A stretch of DNA of 64,000 nt from Thiobacillus sp. (GTDB lineage: Bacteria > Pseudomonadota > Gammaproteobacteria > Burkholderiales > Thiobacillaceae), in contig NZ_JADMKC010000002.1 of NCBI RefSeq assembly GCF_018780105.1, forward strand, positions 62,001 to 126,000, in the 5' to 3' direction. Of the stretch, positions 1-9,435 are shown piece by piece (position 1 is the stretch's first letter; each line of letters begins with the position of its first letter). Position numbers and translations under genes: made by a program. Under the pieces are notes generated by a model. That model worked only from the letters and a program-made list of their open reading frames with translations, searched no databases and had not been told where the DNA came from.

Positions 1-2
1 CC

Positions 3-677
3 CTGCATCGCATTCTCAAAAACTTTCATGACCGCCAGCCGCCGGTCGAGCGTGCCGCCGCCCTGGCGTACCTGGGCGAAGTGTCCGCTGCCGAATTTGC
101 GGGCTTGCCGGCGTATACCGCGACGGTCTGGGCCCGGCGCTGGGCTGCCATTCAGCCCGCCTATGTGGACGCCTGGCTGGCGAGCGAGGCCGCGGGCTGG
201 CGCTATCAGTCGGGCGAAACGGCATTCGAGATGCCGTACGCGGTCGCCGGGCTGGGCGAAATCACCCTGCATGGCCGCATCGACCGTGTCGACCGGCGCA
301 CCGATGCCGGCGGCGGCGAGGCGCTGGCCGTCATCGACTATAAAACCGGTGCGTCACAAGGCCTGAAAGCCCGCCTCAAAAATCCTGCCGAGGCGGTTCA
401 GCTGCCGTTTTACGCCTGGCTGGCCGAGGCCGCTGCGGCCTATCTGCCGATCAACGAAACGCCGGTCGTGTCGCTGGCACTCGATGGGGAAACCGATATC
501 GACGCGATCTGCCGCCGCCTGCCGGCGTTGCTGGCCGCGATGGCCGCGGGCGCGGCGTTGCCCGCTGGCGGCGTCGATGGCATGTGCCAGCATTGCGAGG
601 CGCGCGGACTGTGCCGCAAGGGAATGTGGGAGGAAGCTGCAGCGGCGCCCGCTGCAGCCGGGAAAGCCGCTTATTGA
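3..677 (+). CDS. PD-(D/E)XK nuclease family protein, C-terminal part
   Basis: The gene runs in from the left edge in frame 3, so only the last ~224 residues are seen. A RecB-type nuclease core is visible: a GRIDRVD segment, then VIDYKTG about 20 residues later, supplying the Asp and Asp-x-Lys metal and catalytic residues, followed by a Q-hydrophobic helix (AVQLPFYAW). Near the C-terminus a CxxC-x5-C cluster (CQHCEARGLC) resembles the iron-sulfur staple of AddB-like nucleases. By family these proteins degrade DNA ends during recombinational repair with an upstream UvrD-type helicase, which would lie outside the window. Its TGA overlaps the end of the convergent next gene by 7 bp. Confidence 0.85.
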   Translation: MHRILKNFHDRQPPVERAAALAYLGEVSAAEFAGLPAYTATVWARRWAAIQPAYVDAWLASEAAGWRYQSGETAFEMPYAVAGLGEITLHGRIDRVDRRTDAGGGEALAVIDYKTGASQGLKARLKNPAEAVQLPFYAWLAEAAAAYLPINETPVVSLALDGETDIDAICRRLPALLAAMAAGAALPAGGVDGMCQHCEARGLCRKGMWEEAAAAPAAAGKAAY

Positions 678-1822
678 GGGCTGGACACGGTTTCCAGCGT
701 CACCCACTTGCCGTCCTTCACCTGATACAGCGTCACGGCGCCGCCGGTGATGTCGCCCTTGGCATCGAAGCGCACCCGCCCGGTCACGCCCTGATGGTCG
801 GTCTTGGGCAGCTCGGCCAGATACTTGGCGGGATCGCTGGAGCCGGCGCGTTTCATCGCTTCCGTCAGCACATACATGGCGTCGTAGGCGTAGGGCGCGT
901 AGTTCTGGATCTTGCCGTACTTGGCTTCGAACTTGGTCTTGAACGCCGCGCCGCCCGGCATGACGTCGAGCGGCAGACCGGGGTTGGAGGCGATGACGCC
1001 TTCGGCATCGGCGCCGGCCAGCTCGATGAACTTGGGCGTCTGCGTGCCGTCGCCGCTGAGGAATTGCGCGCCCATGCCGAGCTGTTTCATCTGCTTGGCC
1101 ATCGGTGCAGCCTGCGGGTCCATGCCGCCGAAGAAAACCAGGTCGGGCGCTTTGCCCTTGATGGAGGTCAGGATGGCCATGAAGTCGGTGGCACGGTCGG
1201 AGGTATATTCGCGCGCCACCACTTCGGCGCCGGCAGCCTTGGCGGCTTTTTCGACTTCGTCGGCCAGGCCCTGGCCGTAGGCGGTGCGGTCGTCGATGAT
1301 GGCGACTTTCTTCGCGCCGAGTTGGGTCGCTGCAAAATTGCCGAGCACGCTGCCTTGCTGCGCGTCATTGGTCATCACGCGGAAGGCGGTCTTGTAGCCG
1401 GAGGCGGTGTAGGCGACGGCGGTGGCCGAAGGCGAAATCTGCGGAATGCCGCCCTCGGAATAAATCCTTGAAGCGGGGATGGTGGAGCCGGAATTGAGAT
1501 GGCCGATCACCCCGGCCACGCCTTCGTCCACCAGCTTTTGCGCCACCGTGGTGGCAGTTTTGGGGTCGGCGGCATCGTCCTCGCTTTTCATTTCGAGCAC
1601 GACTTTCTTGCCGCCGAGGGTGAATCCGGCGGCGTTGATTTCATCCAGCGCCAGGCGGGCGCCGTTTTCATTGTCCTTGCCGAGGTGCGCCTGCGGGCCG
1701 GTGAGTGGCGACACCTGGCCGATGAAGACCACCTGATCGCCATTTTGCTGGGGCTTGTCGCCGCATCCGGCGATCAGGGCGGCAACGGCCAGAGCCGCAA
1801 AACTGAGTGTGAAGCGTGTCAT
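671..1822 (-). CDS. Branched-chain amino-acid type ABC transporter substrate-binding lipoprotein
   Basis: 383 residues starting MTRFTLSFAALAVAALIAGC, a lipoprotein signal peptide with lipobox IAGC; this fixes the start at 1822 rather than an in-frame ATG 24 codons upstream. The body matches the LivJ/LivK periplasmic-binding fold (GQVSPLTGPQAHLGKD near the N-terminus, GVIGHLNSGST, YGQGLADEVEKAAKAAG). It would capture branched-chain or related amino acids or amides in the periplasm for an ABC permease. No permease or ATPase genes lie beside it, so the partner transporter must be elsewhere and the ligand cannot be named. The gene is read on its own, downstream of the cytochrome gene and its hairpin. 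Confidence 0.9.
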   Translation of the reverse strand: MTRFTLSFAALAVAALIAGCGDKPQQNGDQVVFIGQVSPLTGPQAHLGKDNENGARLALDEINAAGFTLGGKKVVLEMKSEDDAADPKTATTVAQKLVDEGVAGVIGHLNSGSTIPASRIYSEGGIPQISPSATAVAYTASGYKTAFRVMTNDAQQGSVLGNFAATQLGAKKVAIIDDRTAYGQGLADEVEKAAKAAGAEVVAREYTSDRATDFMAILTSIKGKAPDLVFFGGMDPQAAPMAKQMKQLGMGAQFLSGDGTQTPKFIELAGADAEGVIASNPGLPLDVMPGGAAFKTKFEAKYGKIQNYAPYAYDAMYVLTEAMKRAGSSDPAKYLAELPKTDHQGVTGRVRFDAKGDITGGAVTLYQVKDGKWVTLETVSSPQ

Positions 1823-1912
1823 GTCTGGCTTTCCGCAATCGAAATTGAACGCAGGATTTATACCATAAGCCCGTCGTGCGCCGGCTACCCGCAAATGGCC
1901 GCGCCAGAAACG

Positions 1913-1939
1913 ACAAGGCCGACGCGAGGTCGGCCTTGT
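1913..1939 (-). terminator. Hairpin terminator after cytochrome c gene
   Basis: An 11-bp perfect stem (ACAAGGCCGAC / GTCGGCCTTGT) with a 5-nt loop lies between the cytochrome c stop and the start of the binding-protein gene. On the minus strand it is followed by CGTTTCT, a weak T-tract, so termination may be only partial. Confidence 0.6.
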
Positions 1940-1957
1940 GCGGCGGTGCCGGATGAA

Positions 1958-2275
1958 TTACTTCAGCGTCAGAATCCAGGCCACGATCGTGTTCAGATCG
2001 GCCGGGCTGACCTGCGGGTTCGGCGGCATCGGCACTTCGCCCCACACGCCTTTGCCACCGGCTTTCACCTTGGCGACCAGCTTGGCTTGCGCGCCCTTGT
2101 CGCCGGCGTATTTCTTGGCGACATCCTTGTATGCCGGGCCGACGATTTTCTTGTCGATGCCGTGGCAGGACATGCAGGCATTCTTCTGCGCCAGCGCCAT
2201 GCCGTCGGCCGAGGCCATGCCGGACAGCATCAACAGGGCAGCCGATGCTGCGGTCGTCACGAGTGTTTTCATCAT
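1958..2275 (-). CDS. Class I c-type cytochrome (c551/c552 type)
   Basis: 105 residues with a Sec signal peptide (cleavage probably after ASA, residue ~23). One CMSCH haem-binding motif lies near the N-terminus of the mature protein and a distal PMPP segment supplies the Met axial ligand. This is the pattern of small periplasmic monohaem cytochromes c551/c552 that shuttle electrons to terminal oxidases or denitrification enzymes. The start is MM; either Met is possible. It is transcribed alone, with a terminator hairpin on each side. The specific redox partner is not shown by the neighbours. Confidence 0.9.
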   Translation of the reverse strand: MMKTLVTTAASAALLMLSGMASADGMALAQKNACMSCHGIDKKIVGPAYKDVAKKYAGDKGAQAKLVAKVKAGGKGVWGEVPMPPNPQVSPADLNTIVAWILTLK

Positions 2276-2335
2276 TTACAGTCTCCGTGGAAATCAGGTT
2301 GGTGCGGATACAACGTCGCCCCGCAACTATTCAGG

Positions 2336-2367
2336 AAAACCCCACCCGGTGCAAGCCGGGGAGGGGG
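2336..2367 (-). terminator. Terminator after DUF2189 gene
   Basis: On the minus strand a GC-rich inverted repeat (CCCCTCCCCGG / CCGGGTGGGG, one bulge) is followed by TTTTCC, about 30-60 bp after the stop of the membrane-protein gene. Confidence 0.55.
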
Positions 2368-2396
2368 TATTTATGGCCTACCCGCATAAAACCTCG

Positions 2397-3185
2397 TTAT
2401 GTCGCTTCGACCAGATCGCGGTAGGCGTGCCAACTGGCGTGCCCCAGCCAGGGAAAGATCACGGCCATGGCGATGAAATTGGTCGCCATGCCAATCGCGA
2501 TCAAGCCGGCGATCAGCACGCCCCACAGCAGCATCGGCGGGAAATTGAGCCGGGTTGCCATGAAACTGGTGACCAGTGCGGTCGCAAAGTCGACCTTGCG
2601 GTGCAGCAGCATCGGCAGCGACACCACCGACAGGCTGAACATCAGCAGCGCCAGAACGCCGCCGAATGCCAGATAGGCCAGCACGAAATCGATGTGCTGC
2701 TGCAGGGTCTGCAGACTCAGCAGATCGGCCAGATTGCCGATGCCCGAACTGTTGAGAAACAGTCCGACCAGAATTGCCGAGAGGCGTTCCCATACCGACA
2801 GCGCGAACACCAGCATCAAGGCAAACAGGCCGAGCGAAGCGGGGTTGGCGCGCCACGACAGCAGCGGCACCCACAGCGCAGGCAGCTTGTGGTGATGTTC
2901 CAGGCGGTGACTCAGGCTATAAAACACGGTCGCCAGCAGAGGCGCGACAAACAGAAAACCGGACGTGAGCGCCAGCGCCAGATGTGGCCGGTCCCACGCT
3001 CCGTGCACCAGGGCATAGCCCAGCAGTGCAAACACGGCGCCATAAAACAGGCTCAGCGGCCAAGCTTTGAGCAGGTCCTGCATGCCGGCGCGCAGCCATT
3101 GCAGGGTGTCTTGAACGCTCACCTGGCGAATGCCCGGCAGCGCCATTTTTGCGGCCTGCGGGTGGTAAATGACATGGCTATTCAT
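2397..3185 (-). CDS. DUF2189/BPSS1780-like integral membrane protein
   Basis: 262 residues with about six hydrophobic segments (for example residues ~45-62, 70-90, 112-135, 160-190, 215-245). The sequence has the features of the DUF2189 family: an N-terminal cytoplasmic segment ending LQWLRAGMQDLLKAWPLSLFYG, and RLEHHHKLPALW after the second membrane span. The family's function is unknown; in betaproteobacteria it is usually a single inner-membrane protein. It lies between the cytochrome c and yyaL-like genes on the same strand, but terminator-like hairpins suggest it is not obligately cotranscribed with the cytochrome. Confidence 0.8.
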   Translation of the reverse strand: MNSHVIYHPQAAKMALPGIRQVSVQDTLQWLRAGMQDLLKAWPLSLFYGAVFALLGYALVHGAWDRPHLALALTSGFLFVAPLLATVFYSLSHRLEHHHKLPALWVPLLSWRANPASLGLFALMLVFALSVWERLSAILVGLFLNSSGIGNLADLLSLQTLQQHIDFVLAYLAFGGVLALLMFSLSVVSLPMLLHRKVDFATALVTSFMATRLNFPPMLLWGVLIAGLIAIGMATNFIAMAVIFPWLGHASWHAYRDLVEAT

Positions 3186-3267
3186 GATCGGCTCCTCGGG
3201 TGAACGGACTGCCTGTTAGATAGCAGGCGCGGAGCCGAGTTCCAAATAGCGAATGCTGATAGAGGTT

Positions 3268-5286
3268 TCAGGCCAGCACGGCGGATAGCTCGCTGACTGG
3301 CGGCAGGCAGGCCGTGCCGCTGCACACCCAGGCGGCGGGCTGCGCGGATTCGGGTTTGGCCAGCGCAGTGGGCAGCTTCAAGCCATGGGGCAGCGTCAGC
3401 ATCAGGTCGCGCGGGCCGAGTTGGGGCGTCAGCGTGGCGGTCCATTCGCCCAGTGCCGCCGTCGGGCCGCGCAGCAGGATGATGCGCGGCGGCGCCAGGG
3501 CTTCGTCGAGCACCGCAAGCAGGGTGGGAAATGCGATCGGCTGCTGACTGAGTTGCGCCTGGAACAACCGCAGGCAACGCGCGCTGGCGTCGAGATAGCG
3601 CGCTTCGCCCAGCAGGTGTCCCAGCCGTTGCAGGGCAAACGCGGCGACGCCGTTGCCCGATGGGGTGGCGTTGTCGTAGCCCGGTTTGGGGCGGGTGATC
3701 AGGGTCTCGTGGTCATGACTGGTGAAAAAGAATCCGCCGGACTCGGTATCTTCGAAATGCGCCAGCAGGGCGTCGGCCAGCGCGCATGCCCAGGCCATGT
3801 CGGTCTCGCGGTAGCGGGCCTGCAGGCTTTCCAGCAGGGCGTCGAGCAGGAAAGCATAGTCGTCGAGATAGGCGTTGAGCCGCGCTTCGCCGTGCTGGTA
3901 GCTGGCGAGCAGGCGGCCGTCACGCCACAGGTTTTGATGCAGAAAATCGAGGGCGACCTGCGCGGCGTCGACCCAGTCGGCACGCGCCATCACGCGTCCG
4001 GCGTGGGCGAGGCCGCCGATCATCAGTGCGTTCCAGCTGGTGAGCTGTTTGTCGTCGCGTCCCGGGCGCACCCGGGTTTCGCGCGCGGCGAACAGTTTGG
4101 CGCGTGCGCTGTGGAGGCGCGCCATGGCCACGTCCGGGTTGAGCCACAGTTGGGTGGCGATGCTGTCCAGGGCTTGGGCGAGAATGGGATTCCAGCTCGC
4201 ATTCTCGAAATTCGGTGGCTGGTCAAACCCATACAGCGGCGCGGCCACGGCGTATTCCTCGTCGCTCAGCACGGCGCGTACTTCATCGGGCGTCCAGACG
4301 TAGAACTTGCCTTCATGCCCCTCGCTGTCGGCATCAAGCGCGGAATAGAAACCGCCTTCCGGTGCGCGCATTTCGCGCAGCAGCCAGGCGACGAGATCCT
4401 CTGCGGTTTCCCTGAACAGCGGGTCACCGGTCAGCGCCCAGGCGTCGGCATACAGGTGCAGCAGCGGGCCGTTGTCGTAGAGCATTTTTTCGAAATGCGG
4501 AATCGCCCATTGCTCATCGACCGAGTAGCGGCAGAAGCCGCCGCCGATCTGGTCGCGCACGCCGCCCGAGGCCATCTTGTCGAGGCTGAACAGTGCCATG
4601 TCGCGCACCACCTCCTGGCCGTTGCGCGCGTATTCGCGTAGCAGAAAGTGCAGCTCACCGGGGCGCGGAAATTTGGGTGCCTTAGAAAATCCGCCCCATT
4701 TTGGATCGAAGTTGGCGGACAGGTCGCGTACCGCATCGGCGAACGGCGCCGCGTTCAAATCCTGCGGCGCGCCGGATGCAGGGTGCTGCTGCGTCAGCGC
4801 GTTGCGCACGGCTTCGGTTTGCGTCAGCACGTCGCCGCGTCGCTCGTGCCAGGCGCGGGCGATGTTCTGCATCAGGTCGATGAAACCCGGCAACTGGTAG
4901 CGCGCGGTCTTGGGGAAATAGGTGCCGGCATAAAACGGCGTCTGGTCGGGAGTGAGGAACATCGTCAGCGGCCAGCCGCCGCCGCGCTGCGTGAGCAGTT
5001 GATGCGCCGACTGGTAGATCTGGTCGAGGTCGGGGCGTTCCTCGCGGTCGACTTTTACATTGACGAACAACCGGTTCATCACCGCCGCCACCTCGGCATC
5101 CTCGAAGCAGTCGTGCGCCATGACGTGGCACCAGTGGCAGGCCGAATAGCCGATCGACAGCAGGATCGGCTTGTTCTCGCGGCGGGCCTTTTCCAGCGCT
5201 TCGGGGCCCCATGGATACCAGTCGACCGGGTTGTCGGCGTGTTGCAGCAGATAGGGGCTGGGCTCGGTGGCAAGGCGGTTTTTCAT
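3268..5286 (-). CDS. Thioredoxin-domain protein of the YyaL/SSP411 (DUF255) family
   Basis: 672 residues, the usual family length. The N-terminal ~165 residues are a thioredoxin-like domain beginning [24 protein letters not shown] with a CHWC redox motif (SACHWCHVM). The rest is an (alpha/alpha)6-type barrel like the N-acyl-glucosamine epimerase/cellulase fold ([33 protein letters not shown]). The family is found from bacteria to mammals (spermatogenesis-associated protein 20) and its biochemical role is unsettled. It is cytoplasmic, with no signal peptide. It is divergent from the ankyrin gene, and a near-perfect IscR-like palindrome lies in its promoter region, suggesting control by an iron-sulfur Rrf2-type regulator (inference). 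Confidence 0.9.
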   Translation of the reverse strand: MKNRLATEPSPYLLQHADNPVDWYPWGPEALEKARRENKPILLSIGYSACHWCHVMAHDCFEDAEVAAVMNRLFVNVKVDREERPDLDQIYQSAHQLLTQRGGGWPLTMFLTPDQTPFYAGTYFPKTARYQLPGFIDLMQNIARAWHERRGDVLTQTEAVRNALTQQHPASGAPQDLNAAPFADAVRDLSANFDPKWGGFSKAPKFPRPGELHFLLREYARNGQEVVRDMALFSLDKMASGGVRDQIGGGFCRYSVDEQWAIPHFEKMLYDNGPLLHLYADAWALTGDPLFRETAEDLVAWLLREMRAPEGGFYSALDADSEGHEGKFYVWTPDEVRAVLSDEEYAVAAPLYGFDQPPNFENASWNPILAQALDSIATQLWLNPDVAMARLHSARAKLFAARETRVRPGRDDKQLTSWNALMIGGLAHAGRVMARADWVDAAQVALDFLHQNLWRDGRLLASYQHGEARLNAYLDDYAFLLDALLESLQARYRETDMAWACALADALLAHFEDTESGGFFFTSHDHETLITRPKPGYDNATPSGNGVAAFALQRLGHLLGEARYLDASARCLRLFQAQLSQQPIAFPTLLAVLDEALAPPRIILLRGPTAALGEWTATLTPQLGPRDLMLTLPHGLKLPTALAKPESAQPAAWVCSGTACLPPVSELSAVLA

Positions 5287-5308
5287 GACGGATTCGACGC
5301 AGCGCGCA

Positions 5309-5333
5309 ATAGTTGATTGATTTAGTCAACTAT
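5309..5333. promoter_or_regulatory. IscR type-1-like operator
   Basis: A 25-bp near-palindrome sits between the divergent yyaL-like and ankyrin genes. Its outer arms are ATAGTTGA and TCAACTAT; including flanking bases the perfect arms are 10 bp (5307-5316 and 5326-5335). By hand comparison it agrees at 24 of 25 positions with the published type-1 IscR consensus (ATASYYGACT, then RWWWY, then AGTCRRSTAT) on either strand. A TACAAT hexamer at 5332-5337 on the minus strand could be a -10 element for the yyaL-like gene, so a bound repressor would block it. No iscR gene is in this window. Confidence 0.65.
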
Positions 5334-5373
5334 TGTACGCTTCGATCCATTCGTCAATGCGCAGGAGCCTCTC

Positions 5374-5952
5374 ATGTCCCAGGAATTATTTGCCGCCGCT
5401 CAATCAGGCGATACCGCCCAACTCAAAAGCCTGCTCGATGCCGGCGCGGATCATGCCGCCGTGAATGAGGCGGGCGAAACGGCGCTGATGCAGGCCGCGC
5501 ACGCAGGCCATGTGGCCGCGGTGCAGGTGCTGATTGCAGCGGGTGCAGATGTCCACGCCACATCGCCGCAGGGCTGGACCGCGCTGGCGAAAGCCGCCTA
5601 CAACGGCGACACCGAGCGCGGCTATGTCGAGGTGATCGAGGTGCTGCACGAAGCCGGCGCATCGCTCGACGCGCGCATTTTCTTCGGCATCACGCCCTTG
5701 ATGCTGGCCGCCGGCGGCGGCGACGCGGCGGTGGTGGAATGGCTGATCAACAACGGCGCCGACGCGCTGGCGGCCAACGAAGGCGGCCGCACCGCGCGCA
5801 TGATGGCGGACGACAAGTTCTATGTGGACGTGATCAACCTGCTGCACGAAGCCGAGCAGCAGCTCGGTGTGTCGGTCGATGGTTCATGTTCGTCGACCAA
5901 GAGCGTGGCCAAGCCGCAGGTGGTCAACCTGATGAAGCAGACCTCGCACTGA
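5374..5952 (+). CDS. Ankyrin-repeat protein
   Basis: 192 residues, almost entirely ankyrin repeats: four to five units with the typical G-TALM-AA--GH--VV--LI-AGAD pattern (about residues 8-40, 41-73, 74-110, 111-143, 144-170). The third unit carries a short insertion (NGDTERGYVEVI). There is no signal peptide, so it is probably cytoplasmic and mediates protein-protein contacts; the partner is unknown. The RBS is GCAGGAG, 7-8 bp before the ATG. It is divergent from the YyaL-like gene and shares the IscR-like operator region, and convergent with the ParA-like gene. Confidence 0.9.
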   Translation: MSQELFAAAQSGDTAQLKSLLDAGADHAAVNEAGETALMQAAHAGHVAAVQVLIAAGADVHATSPQGWTALAKAAYNGDTERGYVEVIEVLHEAGASLDARIFFGITPLMLAAGGGDAAVVEWLINNGADALAANEGGRTARMMADDKFYVDVINLLHEAEQQLGVSVDGSCSSTKSVAKPQVVNLMKQTSH

Positions 5953-5971
5953 AGTCTGCCGACCGACCTGC

Positions 5972-6577
5972 TCAGCGGTCGAGCCAGTCGGTCAAACCCT
6001 GCCACTGTTCGAGTTCGCGCTCGACCAGATGGTGCGGCATATCAAACAGGCTCTTGCCTTCGAAGGCCGCGTTGACATAGGCCTGCGTATTGCGCAGGTA
6101 GGTCAGCACCGGCAATTCCTGCTGTTCCATGAAACCTTCCAGCGTGACCCCGGCGCGGGTGCGCGGATCGACCCGCATGCCGATCACGCCGACAAAGGCG
6201 TGTCCTTTGCGCACCGCTTTTTCTTCATGCAGCGCAGCCAGAAAATCCTGGCTGGCGCGGATGTCGAACAGCGACGGCGCGATCGGCACCACCACTTTGT
6301 GCGCCAGCTTGAGCGCGCGCACCAGATTCTTGCCGTGCAGCCCGGCGGGGGAGTCGATCACCAGCCAGTCGCTGTCCTCATTCTGGCCTTCGCGCATCAA
6401 TTCGATGTCCGGCAGCGCCATGTCGCGCATCGCCAGCCAGTGGGTGGCGGATTTCTGGCGGTCGAGATCGAGGATCGCCACCCGTTTGCCGGTGGAGGCC
6501 AGATAGCCGGCCAGATTGGTCGACAGCGTGGTCTTGCCGCTGCCGCCCTTGGGATTGGCCACCAGAATCACGCGCAT
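5972..6577 (-). CDS. ParA/MinD-like P-loop ATPase
   Basis: 201 residues with the deviant Walker A of ParA/MinD ATPases (NPKGGSGKTTLSTN, residues ~8-21), followed by AILDLDRQKSATHW (A' motif) and VIDSPAGL (Walker B). The length is short for ParA and fits orphan ParA-like proteins that position protein cargo rather than chromosomes. No parB or cargo gene is adjacent, so the target is unknown. It lies 13 bp after the ilvD-mutarotase fusion gene on the same strand and is probably cotranscribed with it. Confidence 0.85.
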   Translation of the reverse strand: MRVILVANPKGGSGKTTLSTNLAGYLASTGKRVAILDLDRQKSATHWLAMRDMALPDIELMREGQNEDSDWLVIDSPAGLHGKNLVRALKLAHKVVVPIAPSLFDIRASQDFLAALHEEKAVRKGHAFVGVIGMRVDPRTRAGVTLEGFMEQQELPVLTYLRNTQAYVNAAFEGKSLFDMPHHLVERELEQWQGLTDWLDR

Positions 6578-6590
6578 GATTGCTCCTTGT

Positions 6591-9368
6591 TTATAGCGGC
6601 TCGACGCTGTACGTCACCGCCAGCGTATGCGTCTCGCTCGGCGCCACGCTGACGAGATTGTCCATCGCGTTGGCGGATTCGACGCACACCATTTCGCGCC
6701 AGCCCGCACCGGATTTGCCTGCGCCCATGTCGCCCATCTTGTCGGCCTTTTCCGTCCACGGCGTCCACACGATGGTGGACAGTGAGCCGGTCTTGGCGAT
6801 ACGAATGCGGCGCTTCAGGCCGGCGTCTTCGATCACGCAATCGGCCGGCGTATTCACGTACACGCGGTCGACTTCGCCATTAAAGCCAATTGCGCCGCTC
6901 TGTTTTTTGGTGGCGAAGTGGTCGACCTTGTCGTGGAAGGTCGCGCCTTCGAGGCCGCTGACTTTCACCGTGCCGATGTCGCTGATCTGCAGATAGGTGT
7001 GCAGCGCTTCGCCGATCAGGATCGATGCCGTGCCGGTGTTGGTCGTCGCAAGTTGCAACTCCAGCTTGTCGCCCACCACCACGGTCAGCGTCAGCCGGGT
7101 GGGGTGCGGCCATTGCGCACGGGTCTGTTCGTTGTCGACCAGTTGCAGGGTGATCTCGGTTTTGGCGTCGTTGCGCTTGCGTGTGGCGGTCACCTGCCAC
7201 GGCACGGTGCGGGCGAAGCCGTGCGCGGGGAATGCGGCTTCGGTCGCGTGCGCGCCGAACCACGGCCAGCACACCGGCGCGCCGCCGCGGATGGATTTTC
7301 CGGCCGCGAACTTGGCGGCATCGGCCACCCACACGACCGGCTCGTGTTGCGATTTCGGACGGAAGCTCACCACATGCGCGCCCTGCAGACAGATCGTCGC
7401 GCGGCCGCCGTGGTTGTCGATGTCGGCATAGGTCAGGCCGCCCGCGCCGACGCGGAAAGTGAGCTGACCAGGAATGGCGAAGCGCGCCAGCGGGTCGGCA
7501 TGAATCTGCGCCTCGGTCGGGTGCTCGACCAGCGACACGTCACGCACCGCGCCAAAGGCCGCCGAGGTCACCATCGAGGCGTAGGCGCGCAGCGCGGGGG
7601 ACACCGCGCGAACACGGTTGGCCGGTTTCCAGGCCAATGCGCCCCGGGCGTCCATCGCGGCGCGGCGGCGCTCAAGTTCGGCGTCGCTCACGCGCACGTT
7701 GAGCGTGCGCTTGGGGATGTCGATGTCGATCATGTCGCCTTCTTCCACCAGGCCGATGGTGCCACCTTCGGCCGCTTCCGGGCTGGCGTGGCCGATGGAG
7801 AGGCCCGAGGTGCCACCGGAGAAGCGGCCGTCGGTGACCAGCGCGCACACCTTGCCGAGATCTTTCGATTTCAGATACGAGGTTGGGTAGAGCATTTCCT
7901 GCATGCCGGGACCGCCGCGCGGGCCTTCGTAGCGGATCACCACCACGTCGCCGGCGACGATCTTGTCGGTGAGGATGGCGTCCACTGCCGCGTCCTGCGA
8001 TTCGAACACGCGGGCGGGACCGGAGAATTTCCAGATGCTTTCGTCGACGCCAGCCGTCTTGACGATACAGCCGTCGGCGGCGAGGTTGCCGTACAGCACG
8101 GCGAGGCCGCCGTCTTTCGAGTAGGCGTGTTCGAGGTCATGGATGCAGCCGTTGACGCGGTCGTCGTCGAGCTTGGCGAAGCGGCGATCCTGCGAGAACG
8201 CGGTCTGCGTCGGCACGCCGCCGGGGGCCGCACGGAAGTATTCCTTGACGTCCGGGTTGGTGGTGCGGCGGATGTCGTAGGTGTCGATCTGCTCGCCCAG
8301 CGTCTTGCACAGCACGGTCGGCAGGTCGCGATGCACCAGCCCGCCGCGTTCGAGTTCGCCAAGGATGGCCATCACGCCGCCGGCGCGGTGCACGTCTTCC
8401 ATGTGATAGGTCTGGATCGACGGCGCGACTTTCGACAGATGCGGCACGCGGCGGCTCATGCGGTCGATGTCGGCCATGGTGAAATCGACGCCGGCCTCGT
8501 GTGCGGCAGCGAGCAGGTGCAGCACGGTGTTGGTCGAACCGCCCATCGCGATGTCGAGCGCGATGGCGTTTTCAAACGCATCGAAGCTGGCGATCGCGCG
8601 CGGAAGCACGGAGTAGTCATTCTCTTCGTAATAGCGGCGCGCGTTCTTCACGATCAGGCGACCGGCGGCGAGGAACAGGTTCTTGCGGTCGGCATGCGTG
8701 GCCAGCAGCGAGCCGTTGCCGGGCAAGGACAAGCCCAGCGCTTCGGTCAGGCAGTTCATCGAGTTGGCGGTGAACATGCCCGAGCACGAACCGCAGGTCG
8801 GACAGGCCGAACGTTCGAGCTGGTTGACCTTGTCATCGCTGATCTTGCTGTCCGCCGCCGACACCATGGCATCGACCAGATCGAGCTTGATGGTCTTGCT
8901 TTCCCAGATCACCTTGCCGGCTTCCATCGGCCCGCCCGAGACGAACACCGTCGGGATGTTGAGGCGCAGCGCGGCGTTCAGCATCCCCGGGGTGATCTTG
9001 TCGCAGTTGGAAATGCACACCAGCGCGTCGGCGCAATGCGCGTTCACCATGTATTCGACCGAGTCGGCGATGAGGTCGCGGCTCGGCAGCGAATACAGCA
9101 TGCCACCGTGGCCCATCGCGATACCGTCGTCGACTGCGATGGTGTTGAATTCCTTGGCCACGCCGCCCGCCGCTTCGATCTCGCGCGCCACCAGCTGGCC
9201 CATGTCCTTCAGATGCACGTGGCCGGGCACGAACTGGGTGAACGAGTTGGCAATCGCGATGATCGGCTTGTTGAAATCGCCGTCTTTCATGCCGGTGGCG
9301 CGCCACAGCGCACGGGCACCGGCCATGTTGCGGCCACGGGTAGTCGTCCAGGAACGGTAGTCAGGCAT
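6591..9368 (-). CDS. ilvD: Dihydroxy-acid dehydratase fused to D-hexose-6-phosphate mutarotase
   Basis: 925 residues from [20 protein letters not shown], the typical IlvD start; an ATG three codons upstream (9377) is also possible. Residues 1-~612 are a full-length IlvD, including cluster cysteines C122 (ISNCDK) and C189/C192/C195 (CPTCGSC), and end with [12 protein letters not shown] as normal IlvD proteins do. Instead of stopping, the frame continues into a complete YeaD-type aldose-1-epimerase-like domain (~residues 640-920: [38 protein letters not shown]). The first half makes 2-keto acids for valine, leucine and isoleucine synthesis; the second would interconvert hexose-6-phosphate anomers. 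No internal stop or plausible frameshift is visible at the junction near 7535. Confidence 0.93.
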   Translation of the reverse strand: MPDYRSWTTTRGRNMAGARALWRATGMKDGDFNKPIIAIANSFTQFVPGHVHLKDMGQLVAREIEAAGGVAKEFNTIAVDDGIAMGHGGMLYSLPSRDLIADSVEYMVNAHCADALVCISNCDKITPGMLNAALRLNIPTVFVSGGPMEAGKVIWESKTIKLDLVDAMVSAADSKISDDKVNQLERSACPTCGSCSGMFTANSMNCLTEALGLSLPGNGSLLATHADRKNLFLAAGRLIVKNARRYYEENDYSVLPRAIASFDAFENAIALDIAMGGSTNTVLHLLAAAHEAGVDFTMADIDRMSRRVPHLSKVAPSIQTYHMEDVHRAGGVMAILGELERGGLVHRDLPTVLCKTLGEQIDTYDIRRTTNPDVKEYFRAAPGGVPTQTAFSQDRRFAKLDDDRVNGCIHDLEHAYSKDGGLAVLYGNLAADGCIVKTAGVDESIWKFSGPARVFESQDAAVDAILTDKIVAGDVVVIRYEGPRGGPGMQEMLYPTSYLKSKDLGKVCALVTDGRFSGGTSGLSIGHASPEAAEGGTIGLVEEGDMIDIDIPKRTLNVRVSDAELERRRAAMDARGALAWKPANRVRAVSPALRAYASMVTSAAFGAVRDVSLVEHPTEAQIHADPLARFAIPGQLTFRVGAGGLTYADIDNHGGRATICLQGAHVVSFRPKSQHEPVVWVADAAKFAAGKSIRGGAPVCWPWFGAHATEAAFPAHGFARTVPWQVTATRKRNDAKTEITLQLVDNEQTRAQWPHPTRLTLTVVVGDKLELQLATTNTGTASILIGEALHTYLQISDIGTVKVSGLEGATFHDKVDHFATKKQSGAIGFNGEVDRVYVNTPADCVIEDAGLKRRIRIAKTGSLSTIVWTPWTEKADKMGDMGAGKSGAGWREMVCVESANAMDNLVSVAPSETHTLAVTYSVEPL

Positions 9369-9387
9369 GGGAGTCACTCAGTCAATC

Positions 9388-9393
9388 TATAAT
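9388..9393 (+). promoter_or_regulatory. Probable -10 box of the lgt promoter
   Basis: A perfect TATAAT lies 43 bp before the lgt ATG. The -35 region (~9365-9370) falls inside the start of the divergent ilvD fusion gene and is poor, so this is a moderate call. Confidence 0.5.
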
Positions 9394-9435
9394 CAGCCGG
9401 GCATTTTACCCGCCCCGCCCCAACCCGGACACCTC

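Noticed and set aside
1-677. addB assignment for the first gene
   Set aside because: Only the C-terminal third is visible; the cysteine cluster and nuclease core fit several RecB-like families, so no gene symbol is given.
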